A program made the translations under genes and the position numbers. Shown piece by piece: positions 17,568-26,008 of a stretch of DNA of 64,000 nt. The stretch is from JBQLZQ01 sp052168355 (GTDB lineage: Bacteria > Pseudomonadota > Alphaproteobacteria > DSM-16000 > Inquilinaceae). Location of the stretch: assembly GCA_052168355.1 (NCBI GenBank), contig JBQLZQ010000084.1:73410-137409 (forward strand), given 5' to 3'. The stretch's first letter is position 1. Each line of letters opens with the position of its first letter. The notes beneath the pieces are model-generated. The model saw only the letters and a program-made list of their open reading frames with translations, did no database searches and was not told the DNA's origin.

Positions 17568-18770
17568 TCAGCCTGTCTGACCGAAGATCGACCGGGGACT
17601 GGCACGGAAAATGGACCGAAAGACTCCGCCCTGCCTGGCAAAGGCCTCGTTGCGGGCGATCACCTTGTCCTCGTTGGCGATCGACAGCGCCAAGAGGCAA
17701 AGCACAACCTTCTGCTCCACAAGCGCCGAAGACGGAACGATCGGCAACCGGGCGCCGGGGAGGAATTTTCCCTGCTTTTCGGGTGTGTCGTCGGCCACGA
17801 ACTCGATGAGGTCGGCGACGCCCATGAAGTTGGCGAAGGCGCAGGCAAGATGCCCGGCCCCGAACAGGGCGATCGGGCCGCGCTCGGCGCGCACCCGCTC
17901 GAGGCGCGTGCGCAGATCCCGGCGCGCCGGTGCATAGGCATCGGCGTAGCGCGCGAGCACCCCAACCTGGCCGCGCGCGGCGGCGTCGACACGCATCGGC
18001 CCCGGCCGCCCCGTCTTGCGCGCAAGCTGGACGAGCGAGTTCTCGAACGGCAGCGGGTAGACGTCCAGCCGGATCGGCTCGAACCCGCCGAGGCTCAGCA
18101 GCGGCGCGAAGGTTTCGGGTGTGAGGTAGAGGGAGTGTTCCTCCCAGATCATGCAGTAATCTGCCAGCCGCAGGCTAGTCGCACAGTCCGGCACCTCGAC
18201 CACGACGATCCCGCCCGGCTTGACGAGCGCCGCAATCCCGCGGATGAAGGCCGTCACGTCCTCGGCATGCTCTAGGATGTGCCGGACGATGAACACGTTG
18301 GCCTGCCCATGGCGGGCCGCAATGTCGGCCATGCGCTCAGGCGTGGTAAGCTTTTGTACCGTCTCGATATTGGCGGCGGGATTGGTGACGCCAAGATCCT
18401 CTTGGAGCCGGACGCGCCAGGTCTTCGTGAAACCCCGGCGGCGAAAGCGCTCAACCGTCGTGTCGTCCTTGTAGGTCAGGGCGCCGATCACACTGTCCGT
18501 GGTCACCTCAGGCAGAGCCACGATCTGTTCGACCACCGTATCCAGATGGTCCTCCGGCTCCCGCGCGCCGATGAATTGGGGCGGGATGAGCGCGTCGTGC
18601 GGCACGGGTTTCATCATCTGGATCGTGCCGCAGGTCCCGCACTGGCCGAGCGCGAGCCGGAACTCTTTTTCAGGAGCGTCCCGCTGCGCAAGAAAGAACG
18701 ACGCCACGGGATGCCGCCCCACATCGATCTGCTCGACGACCGACGCCGATCCGCACACCAGACACGCCAT
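17568..18770 (-). CDS. C-methyltransferase-like protein (NovU/TcaB9 type) with altered SAM motif
   Basis: 400 aa. Cysteines C3/C6 and C44/C47 form the N-terminal zinc site of sugar C-methyltransferases, and the C-terminal Rossmann-like domain (IALFGAGHLACAF, FVADDTPEKQG) is also present. In the central domain the expected glycine-rich SAM motif is replaced near residues 94-106 by VIGALTYKDDTTV, whereas the related protein at 22093 keeps IDIGSNDGSLL. The post-motif region (HILEHAEDV, LVKPGGIVVVEVP) is normal. It is alone on the minus strand between two members of the glycosyltransferase-like family. It may methylate a deoxysugar or act without SAM. Confidence 0.85.
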   Translation of the reverse strand: MACLVCGSASVVEQIDVGRHPVASFFLAQRDAPEKEFRLALGQCGTCGTIQMMKPVPHDALIPPQFIGAREPEDHLDTVVEQIVALPEVTTDSVIGALTYKDDTTVERFRRRGFTKTWRVRLQEDLGVTNPAANIETVQKLTTPERMADIAARHGQANVFIVRHILEHAEDVTAFIRGIAALVKPGGIVVVEVPDCATSLRLADYCMIWEEHSLYLTPETFAPLLSLGGFEPIRLDVYPLPFENSLVQLARKTGRPGPMRVDAAARGQVGVLARYADAYAPARRDLRTRLERVRAERGPIALFGAGHLACAFANFMGVADLIEFVADDTPEKQGKFLPGARLPIVPSSALVEQKVVLCLLALSIANEDKVIARNEAFARQGGVFRSIFRASPRSIFGQTG

Positions 18771-19156
18771 TCTTTTCTCCTAGAGCTTCGGACGAGGTGC
18801 GCTCCTGAAGGAAATCCGCCGGTGTCCTGGCCCCCTGTCAAAACCGCCGGCTAGGTACTGCACGCGGCAGGAGAACAGGTCAACGGTTTAAAGGGGCGGC
18901 CCGAGAAAACCCGGGGGTTTGTGGACTCCCAACCACACCGGGGTTCATCGGCGGTCTGGAAGAGGGCGCATCTCGCATGTGCGAAGATAATTCGCCGGCA
19001 TTGCGCCGATGGGCCTATCGCGATCCGGCCGGCAATGGTACTTCCCTAACTGGATTCCACTCCCGGTCGTCTCCGACCGATCAAAATCCATCCCGTGGGG
19101 CATGGTCGCAAGCGCCGTGCCGATCAGACCACCAAGGATACCATGTTGGCTCGCTC
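18771..19156. other. Divergent intergenic region
   Basis: About 385 bases between the methyltransferase-like gene and the 659-aa glycosyltransferase-like gene. The frame of the latter stays open back to 18977, but its similarity to its paralogues begins only after 19157, so this stretch is more likely promoter or leader. No repeat or hairpin stands out. Confidence 0.45.
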
Positions 19157-21136
19157 ATGGCAGACAGAATGAAGGTCAAGTTCCTTACGGTCATCTGGGG
19201 CGACCGGTACATCGAGGAATTCTCGCGGGTCTCTCTGCCGTCCTACCTGGCGGACGGGAACCTTCCCCACCTTGCCGAGCAGACGGACCTCGAAATCCTC
19301 ATCATGACGTCGGAAAGCAGCCGGCCGGCGTTCGACCGGGAACCGACGATCAGGGCGCTGACGGCGTTGTGCCCCGTGAGATTCGTCTACATCGACGACC
19401 TGATCACCACCGGCCTCTACGGCGTTACGCTGACGCTGGCCTATGTGCGTGGCATCGCCGATAGCGGCCCCGATCAAGTCGAGACGTATTTCGTGTTCAT
19501 GAATGCGGACTTCATCCTGGCCGACGGGGCCATGAGATCCCTCGTCGAGCGGCTGCGAAGAGGGGACCGCTGCATCATGGCTCCGTCGCTGCGGGCCCGC
19601 TCCGAGACGATCCTGCCAGCCCTTGCAGCGCATATCGACAGGGACCGGCACACACTGACCATGCGCCCGCGAGACATGGTGAGGCTGGCGCTCGAGAATC
19701 TTCACCCCACCGTTATCGGGAAAACCATCACCCAGGAGTTCATCACCTGCATGACTCACAACCAGATCTACTGGCAGGTGAACGACTCGACACTTCTTGG
19801 ACACTATCACTTGGTCTTCATGCTGGCGATCAAGCCCGAGGTCACCTTAGGGTCCGTGAACTCGTATTGCGACTATGGGTTTGTCCCGGAGCTGGTGCCG
19901 TCGGGCAAATTTTCGATATTCGACGACTCAGACGACTTCTTCATGCTCGAATTGCAGCCAACGAACCAAGAGAAGCAGTTGCTGCGCTGCGGCGTATCGA
20001 CAGTGGATGAGGTCGCAGCGGAGCTTTCGCGCTGGACCACCCGAGAGCATCGGCGATTTGCCGAAGTTAACGTAGTCTTCCACGCTGAGAAGCTTCCGAG
20101 CGATATCGACGACCATCGCGCGGTGGCTAGAAACTATATCCAGAAGCTACACGCGAAACTAAGCCGCAGACCCATTGACCACGCCGATCACTACTATTGG
20201 AGGCTTGGCGTCCTGGCCTGGTTGGCGCTACGCTGCCGGCGGCACGATGGCGAGGACAATCCGGCACCTCCGCCAGAACTGGGCGTTACGATGGTGGACG
20301 GTTCAGCCTCGAATATGCGCCGCTACAGCCCTGAACACATCTACCACACGCTTGTAAAGGTCATGCGCCAGAGGAGGGGCCTGATGCCCCATGTGGCGAT
20401 ATGGCACTATCTTTGGCTCGATTCGCAGCTGATCCTCCGTTGGCTACGATCCGCAGCGGGCCAAGAGAATGGGCGCAGTCTGATCGTGTATGGCCACGAC
20501 AGTGCCCTGGCGGAGCAGATTGCCAAAGTCTTCCCGGCGGACACTATTATTGCGAAAAGTCTTTTAAAAATATCCGAAACGCCAAACTCTATATATCAAA
20601 ATATCTTGCTTCACATAGACGAGAGGATGATTTCGCATACCTCAATTATTGTGGAAGAAACAACGAAGCTTCTCAAGCCAGGCGGAGTTATTTCGATATA
20701 TTTTTACCGTAGGGACGCGGAGCTGGATTTTGGCGATTTTTCGGTTCAGTTGGCGGGCTACGTTGACAAGGTTTTTCATTCCACTTGGATAGAATACAAA
20801 ATCTCCGCCTCTTTCGCTGGCGGCCGTTTGAAGCATATTCTTCGCCTGATCGAACTGATATTCCTGCGACGCCTGTCCCCTGGCCGTCTCCGAGACCTGC
20901 CTGTACTCGCCCTATCTGCGATCGGTTGGCCCATCGTCGCCGCGCTCACAGCGGCGAACAACTTCCGGCTGCGAAACCCCAGCGCAGCTTGCCCGCCCTA
21001 CTGCAGTAGCGCTCTCGTCTCGCTTACAAAGCCCAGGCACGATACGTTGCCAGGCTCGACGATGCGGCTTGGCGAAGACCCGCAGAGACTTGTTAGCCCC
21101 GCGATCGCGCCAAAGGCCGCGGTTGACACCGCGTGA
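19157..21136 (+). CDS. Two-domain glycosyltransferase-like protein, third family member
   Basis: 659 aa if started at the ATG at 19157; ATG 19169 (MKVKF) is an alternative, and no strong ribosome binding site decides between them. The same block as in the 15369 product is present: VIWGDRYIEEF, SLPSYLADGNL, FVFMNADFILADGA, NLHPTVIGKT, HNQIYW, VNSYCDYGFVPEL. The C-terminal module (SLIVYGHDSALAEQIA, LLKPGGVISIYFY, a hydrophobic helix, then PYCSSALVSL) parallels the paralogue. A local AT-rich patch lies at 20540-20780. The following epimerase frame overlaps its stop codon, indicating cotranscription. Confidence 0.72.
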   Translation: MADRMKVKFLTVIWGDRYIEEFSRVSLPSYLADGNLPHLAEQTDLEILIMTSESSRPAFDREPTIRALTALCPVRFVYIDDLITTGLYGVTLTLAYVRGIADSGPDQVETYFVFMNADFILADGAMRSLVERLRRGDRCIMAPSLRARSETILPALAAHIDRDRHTLTMRPRDMVRLALENLHPTVIGKTITQEFITCMTHNQIYWQVNDSTLLGHYHLVFMLAIKPEVTLGSVNSYCDYGFVPELVPSGKFSIFDDSDDFFMLELQPTNQEKQLLRCGVSTVDEVAAELSRWTTREHRRFAEVNVVFHAEKLPSDIDDHRAVARNYIQKLHAKLSRRPIDHADHYYWRLGVLAWLALRCRRHDGEDNPAPPPELGVTMVDGSASNMRRYSPEHIYHTLVKVMRQRRGLMPHVAIWHYLWLDSQLILRWLRSAAGQENGRSLIVYGHDSALAEQIAKVFPADTIIAKSLLKISETPNSIYQNILLHIDERMISHTSIIVEETTKLLKPGGVISIYFYRRDAELDFGDFSVQLAGYVDKVFHSTWIEYKISASFAGGRLKHILRLIELIFLRRLSPGRLRDLPVLALSAIGWPIVAALTAANNFRLRNPSAACPPYCSSALVSLTKPRHDTLPGSTMRLGEDPQRLVSPAIAPKAAVDTA

Positions 21137-21186
21137 AGCGGTGTGGTTGGCATCACCCGATCCCCGATACGGAACCCGGCGAGACG

Positions 21187-22077
21187 ATGCAGGACAAGGA
21201 CGGCTTTTTGGTGATTGGCGGCGACAGCTTCGTGGGCGGCAGCGTCGGAGGCGCTCTTGCGCGCCGCGGCCACTCCGTCGTTACCTCGACGCGCCGGCAG
21301 GGGCCGCGGCGGGCAGACCGCGTCTTTCTCGACTTCGAGAGCGCCCAGCGGTTCGTGGCGCCACCGGGCGTGGGCTACGCCTACATCATCGCTGCTGCCA
21401 CCAACTATGACCGCTGCGAGACGGATCCGCAGGCGCGAGTGATCAACGTCGAATTGATCCCGCGCCTTGTCGCCTCCCTGCTCGATCAGGGACTGTTCGT
21501 CACCTTCATCTCGACGAATTCCGTGTTCGGCGGAGAGCGGCCATGGCCGTCAGAGGACGCCCCACATGCGCCTGGTATCGCCTACGCGCGACAGAAGTCG
21601 GAGGGTGAACGGATCATTCGTGAGGGGGCCGAGCGTCTATCGGCTCTTGAGCGCCTCAGCATCGTTCGGTTGACGAAAATCCTGGGTCCGGACATATCGC
21701 CTCTACCGGCCTGGCTATCCGCATGGAAGCGAGGAGAGACGGTGACACCGTTTTCCGATCTCATTTTCGCGCCGATGTCGGTCAAGTTCGTGGGTGAATC
21801 GCTCGCCGTCCTTGGAGAAAAACGCCTTGCCGGCGCCCTGCACCTTTCCGGGGCAGAGAACATCACCTATGTCGACCTTGCCGGCGCCCTGGCGCGGAAG
21901 CTGAATGTCGATCTCGGACTGATCGAGCCCACAACCGCCACGGCGAAGGGAATTCACATCGCGTTCAAGCCGACCTATAGCGGGCTCGGCATGACCCGGA
22001 CGACCGAACTCAGCGGCATCAAACCGCAACCGCTCGCCGACCTCATCGATGATCTGTTTCCCGCCACAGGCGCCTGA
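21187..22077 (+). CDS. SDR-family NAD-dependent sugar epimerase/reductase (RmlD-like)
   Basis: 296 aa from the ATG at 21187; the frame also has a GTG at 21133 overlapping the previous stop, but the Rossmann start FLVIGGDSFVGGSV begins soon after 21187. The catalytic YxxxK is seen as YARQK, preceded by FISTNSVFGG. The C-terminal half has the substrate-loop region of RmlD-type reductases (MSVKFVGESLAVL, ALHLSGAENITYVDLA). It likely reduces or epimerises a 4-keto NDP-sugar. It is followed after 15 bases by the C-methyltransferase gene. Confidence 0.85.
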   Translation: MQDKDGFLVIGGDSFVGGSVGGALARRGHSVVTSTRRQGPRRADRVFLDFESAQRFVAPPGVGYAYIIAAATNYDRCETDPQARVINVELIPRLVASLLDQGLFVTFISTNSVFGGERPWPSEDAPHAPGIAYARQKSEGERIIREGAERLSALERLSIVRLTKILGPDISPLPAWLSAWKRGETVTPFSDLIFAPMSVKFVGESLAVLGEKRLAGALHLSGAENITYVDLAGALARKLNVDLGLIEPTTATAKGIHIAFKPTYSGLGMTRTTELSGIKPQPLADLIDDLFPATGA

Positions 22078-22092
22078 CCGGAGAGACAACTG

Positions 22093-23358
22093 ATGACTGT
22101 AACGGTCTCACATAGAGACAATTGCCGGCTGTGCGGCTCGAAAAATGTGACTCGCGTGGTCGACCTGAAACCAATTCCGCTTTCCGAAGGATACACGCTC
22201 GACTCCGCCACTGCGAAGCGGGCGCCGCGCTATCCGGTTGACGTCTACATGTGCGCCGATTGCGGGCACGTACAGCAACTCGACGTCATCGATTCCAAGA
22301 ATCTGTGGGAGTCGTACACGTATTACTCGGGCGAGGCGAAGGGCATGCCGGAGCATTTCCGGAACATGGCGTCGGCCATCACGAAAACAGCCGAACCGCC
22401 CGCGGGCTCTCTCGTGATCGACATCGGCAGCAACGACGGCTCCTTGCTCAAGCCTTTCAAGGAAGCGGGACATCGTGTCCTCGGCATCGATCCCGCGAAG
22501 GAAGTGGCGCGGCGGGCCAATGAATCGGGCATCGAAACGATTCCCGACCTAATGTCTTTCGACCTGGCGCGTGTCATCCGCGACAAGCACGGACCGGCGC
22601 ACGTGGTCTGTGCCTTCAACGTTTTTGCCCATGCCGACGATCTCGGCGAGATGGTCGACAGCGTACGCACTATGCTGGCACCGGACGGCCTTTTCTTTTT
22701 TGAGGCACAATATCTTCTGGACATCATCGACGGCGTTCTGATCGCGTCGATCTTCCACGAACATATGAGCCATCATTCGGTGAAGCCGCTGGTGCAGTTT
22801 CTGGACCGCCATGGCCTTGAACTCATCGCGGTCGAGCGGGCCCGCATCCAGCACGGCTCCCTGATCGGCACCGTACAGGTCAAGGGGGGAAAGCGGCCGG
22901 TCCAGGACTCGGTTCGTGAACTGCTGGCCCTCGAGGACGAGCGCGGATTAGATCGGCTCGAGACCCTTCGGCAGTTCAATGCACGGGTCAAACAGCTGCA
23001 TGACAAGACCTCAAGTCTTGTCGAGAAGTGGCGGAAACAGGATGCAACGATAGCCGCCTTCGGCGCGGCGCGAAGCGGCCCAACCCTCATCGCGCAGCTT
23101 GGGCTTACCGACGCTATCGACTTCATCGTCGACGACCATCCGCAGAAGGTTGGCAAGTTTTCCTCAGGCGACGGCATTCCGATCCACCCGACAACGGCCC
23201 TGATCGAGCGCATGCCCGACTACACCGTCATTTTGGCCTGGGTGCATTCCGAAAAGATTATCGAGACGAACCAGGAGTATCTGGAAAAGGGCGGGCACTT
23301 TGTCGTGCTATGCCCCGAGACCCGGGTTGTCGGAAAGAATGGGGACGTCAAGATCTGA
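22093..23358 (+). CDS. SAM-dependent sugar C-methyltransferase (NovU/TylCIII type)
   Basis: 421 aa with the three expected parts: zinc ligands C11, C14, C54 and C57; a methyltransferase core with IDIGSNDGSLL (109-119) and the HEHMSHHS active-site segment; and a C-terminal Rossmann-like domain (IAAFGAARSGPT, FIVDDHPQKVGKF). Family members methylate C-3 (or C-5) of 4-keto-deoxysugar nucleotides. A GGAGAG site lies upstream of the ATG. It sits between an RmlD-like reductase and a small methyltransferase, so a branched deoxysugar is plausible. Confidence 0.9.
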   Translation: MTVTVSHRDNCRLCGSKNVTRVVDLKPIPLSEGYTLDSATAKRAPRYPVDVYMCADCGHVQQLDVIDSKNLWESYTYYSGEAKGMPEHFRNMASAITKTAEPPAGSLVIDIGSNDGSLLKPFKEAGHRVLGIDPAKEVARRANESGIETIPDLMSFDLARVIRDKHGPAHVVCAFNVFAHADDLGEMVDSVRTMLAPDGLFFFEAQYLLDIIDGVLIASIFHEHMSHHSVKPLVQFLDRHGLELIAVERARIQHGSLIGTVQVKGGKRPVQDSVRELLALEDERGLDRLETLRQFNARVKQLHDKTSSLVEKWRKQDATIAAFGAARSGPTLIAQLGLTDAIDFIVDDHPQKVGKFSSGDGIPIHPTTALIERMPDYTVILAWVHSEKIIETNQEYLEKGGHFVVLCPETRVVGKNGDVKI

Positions 23359-23404
23359 CGCCATAATTCGGAGCACTCCTCCGAAAAGAGAAAGGTATCG
23401 AGGC

Positions 23405-24085
23405 ATGGACACCGCGAAAACCAAGGAGTCCCAGTACCAGGTTATCGTCGATGCCGCCCAGGAACGGGGCGTCGAGCGCTTTGGCTTGCGCAGCAGCGAG
23501 AGCTGGTATGAGGATCCAAAGCACCTCGTCTTCCGGCTCGCGCGATATAAGTTCGTTTCAAAGATGCTGGCTGGCCGGCGCAGCGTGCTTGAAGTCGGCT
23601 GTGGTGACGCCTTTGGAATCCGGATCGTTCAGGCCGAGGTCGGAAAACTCACAGCGATCGATTTCGACCCGGTTTTCATCGATGACGTGAATCAAAGGAT
23701 GGTGCCACGCTGGACGTTTGATGCGCAGGTTCATGACATGCTGGACGGCCCCGTGCCTGGCAACTTCGACGCCGTCTATGCATTGGACGTCCTGGAGCAC
23801 ATCGACGCGGCCCAAGAGCGGACATTCCTTGCCAACGCCTTTGCCAATCTGGAGCCTCAGGGAGCGGCAATCATCGGCGTGCCCTCTTTGGAGAGCCAGA
23901 TCTATGCGTCCCCGCAGTCGAAGGTCGGGCATGTCAACTGCAAGACCGCGCCCGACCTCAAGGCGCTGCTGCAGGACTATTTTCACAACGTCTTCATGTT
24001 CAGCATGAACGACGAGGTGGTGCACACCGGCTATCACAAGATGGCGCACTACATCTTCGCCCTGTGCGCGGGGAAGCGGGCTTGA
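23405..24085 (+). CDS. Class I SAM-dependent methyltransferase
   Basis: 226 aa from the ATG at 23405 with GAGAAAGG upstream. Motif I is VLEVGCGDAFGIRI, the acidic strand-2 end is TAIDFDP, and the post-motif DVLEHID is clear. It is a Methyltransf_11/25-like fold, with no N-terminal zinc site. It may methylate the polysaccharide or a sugar nucleotide hydroxyl. It closes the 19157-24085 gene group; the next group begins after 350 bases. Confidence 0.88.
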   Translation: MDTAKTKESQYQVIVDAAQERGVERFGLRSSESWYEDPKHLVFRLARYKFVSKMLAGRRSVLEVGCGDAFGIRIVQAEVGKLTAIDFDPVFIDDVNQRMVPRWTFDAQVHDMLDGPVPGNFDAVYALDVLEHIDAAQERTFLANAFANLEPQGAAIIGVPSLESQIYASPQSKVGHVNCKTAPDLKALLQDYFHNVFMFSMNDEVVHTGYHKMAHYIFALCAGKRA

Positions 24086-24435
24086 GGCAGTGTGCCTTTG
24101 CGGTCTGAAGTCTGTGTTTCCCTACATCGTGTGATGCGACTACGAAGGACTATGCTCCTACTCAAAGCCTAGGCGATAACAGGAATTTAAGTAGCGTAGT
24201 GCACGGATACCGATTCTCTTTCCGATGGCAACCGGATAGAACCCTCCTCACGGCGCGTTTCCTTGTGACGGGCCTGAATGCCATCACATGAAGGGCGCTT
24301 TTTTGTTGCATCCCAACATGAAACCCGACTAGGTCCGCTACCCAGGCTTGCCGCACTACTCTCCCTGGGTCGGTTGGCTGTGAGACGATATGGCAGGCGG
24401 TGTGGTCACCGCAGCGCAGAATGGGAAAGATGAGA
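24086..24435. other. Intergenic region with probable promoter for the 24.4-32.2 kb operon
   Basis: About 350 bases without a gene. A run of six T residues at 24299-24304 follows a GC-rich stretch, but no convincing stem was found, so a terminator is not called. The remainder should hold the promoter for the nine-gene operon that follows. Confidence 0.45.
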
Positions 24436-25374
24436 ATGAAGGTCTTCGTCACGGGCGCCTGCGGCTACAAGGGAACGGTCCTGGTGCCCAAGCTTCTGGA
24501 GCATGGGCACGACGTGATCGCCTTTGATATCCAATGGTTTGGTAACCATCTCCTGCCGCATCCGAAGCTCAGCGTGATAAAGGGCGACATTCGAAACGTC
24601 GATGATTACGACCTCCGCGGGGTCGATGCGATCATCCACCTATCCAGCGTCGCCAACGACCCGTGCGGCGACCTTGACCCGAAACTGACCTGGGAGATCA
24701 GCTGCCTGGCGACCATGCAACTGGCGGACCGCGCCAGGCGTGCGGGCATCAAGCAGTTCATCTACGCCTCGTCGGGGTCGGTCTATGGGATCTCGGAAGA
24801 ACCTCAGGTGACCGAGGATCTGCAGCTGTTCCCTTTGTCCGAGTATAACAAGACCAAGATGTGCGGGGAGCGCATCGTGCTGTCCTACCAGGATGACATG
24901 GCGGTTCAAATCGTGCGGCCGGCGACCGTGTGCGGCTTTTCGCCGCGCATGCGGTTCGACGTTTCGGTCAACATGTTGACCATGCAGGCGCTCGAGAACG
25001 GGCGCATCACAGTGTTCGGTGGCGATCAGACCCGTCCCAACGTGCATATCGACGATATCACCGATCTTTATGTTTTCCTGCTCCACAACTCGCAGCACAC
25101 CGGCGTTTACAACGCGGGCTTCGAGAATATTTCCATCCGAAAGATCGCGGACATGGTCCGCGAAGTCGCCGACGCCGAGGTCGTGGTGACCCCATCGAAC
25201 GACCCGCGATCCTACCGGGTCAACTCCGACAAGCTGCTTGCGACGGGCTTTCGGCCGAAAAAGACCGTGCGCGACGCCATTCAGGAACTGGCCGGGCTGT
25301 ATGCCCAGGGGGTCCTAAAAAATGATCCCAGTTTTCACAATCTCAGATGGATGCAGCAGGAGGTGATGTCGTGA
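24436..25374 (+). CDS. NAD-dependent epimerase/dehydratase (SDR family)
   Basis: 312 aa from the ATG at 24436, with GGGAAAG in front of the ATG pair at 24430 and 24436. The NAD motif is VTGACGYKGT, the active site has ASSGSVYG and YNKTK (YxxxK). The segment RPATVCGFSPRMRFDV is the substrate-binding loop of UDP- or GDP-sugar epimerases. It heads the operon and its stop overlaps the next start (GTGA). It is probably an epimerase acting on the same activated sugar as the neighbouring enzymes; the exact position is unknown. Confidence 0.9.
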   Translation: MKVFVTGACGYKGTVLVPKLLEHGHDVIAFDIQWFGNHLLPHPKLSVIKGDIRNVDDYDLRGVDAIIHLSSVANDPCGDLDPKLTWEISCLATMQLADRARRAGIKQFIYASSGSVYGISEEPQVTEDLQLFPLSEYNKTKMCGERIVLSYQDDMAVQIVRPATVCGFSPRMRFDVSVNMLTMQALENGRITVFGGDQTRPNVHIDDITDLYVFLLHNSQHTGVYNAGFENISIRKIADMVREVADAEVVVTPSNDPRSYRVNSDKLLATGFRPKKTVRDAIQELAGLYAQGVLKNDPSFHNLRWMQQEVMS

Positions 25375-25997
25375 GCCTCCTGAAAGCAACCCCGATGCCC
25401 GCCCCGGGACCGGCGGCGACGGACATGTTTTCCGCCTACACCAAAAGACTGTCCAAGACGTTGGACGGCTACGACTGGTCGACCGTGGCGGAACTGGGCG
25501 AGGATCTACTGGTTGCGTGGAAGACCCGCAAGCAGGTCTTTTTTTGCGGCAACGGCGGCAGTGCTGGCAACGCCATACATTTGGCCAACGACCTGATTTA
25601 CGCTCTCAGCAAGGTTCCGGGCTCGGGAATCCGGGCGCATGCCCTACCGGCTAATGCGGCGGTGCTGACGTGCCTGGCCAATGACGAGGGCTACGACAAG
25701 ATCTTTTCGGTTCAGCTCGGCGTCATGGCCAGCCCAAACGACATCCTCATCTGCTTTTCGGGCAGCGGCAACTCCCAGAACGTGCTTGAGGCACTGAACG
25801 AGGCCAAGCGGATCGGCATGAAAAGCTACGCCGTGGTGGGCTTTTCCGGCGGCAAGGCCAAAGGGCTGGCCGACCGCCCCATCCACTTCCCGATTGACGA
25901 TATGCAGATCTGCGAAGATGCGCAGCTCATCGTCGGCCATATGCTGATGCAGTTCCTTTGGTCCAGGCGACACGAGGTCGTCGGCAGCGCGTCCTGA
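25371..25997 (+). CDS. SIS-domain sugar-phosphate isomerase (GmhA-like)
   Basis: 208 aa from the GTG at 25371, which overlaps the upstream stop in a GTGA arrangement and is preceded by CAGGAGGTGATGTC, a strong site. The SIS signature CGNGGSAGNAIHLANDL and then CFSGSGNSQNVLEAL match phosphoheptose isomerases of the GmhA/DiaA group, which convert sedoheptulose 7-phosphate to a heptose 7-phosphate. With the transketolase genes next door, a dedicated heptose supply is plausible. DiaA-like non-catalytic proteins are the main alternative. Confidence 0.9.
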   Translation: MSLLKATPMPAPGPAATDMFSAYTKRLSKTLDGYDWSTVAELGEDLLVAWKTRKQVFFCGNGGSAGNAIHLANDLIYALSKVPGSGIRAHALPANAAVLTCLANDEGYDKIFSVQLGVMASPNDILICFSGSGNSQNVLEALNEAKRIGMKSYAVVGFSGGKAKGLADRPIHFPIDDMQICEDAQLIVGHMLMQFLWSRRHEVVGSAS

Positions 25998-26008
25998 TCG
26001 GGAAACCC

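Noticed and set aside
24200..24310. Possible terminator at the T-run near 24299
   Set aside because: No stem of adequate length directly precedes the T-run.
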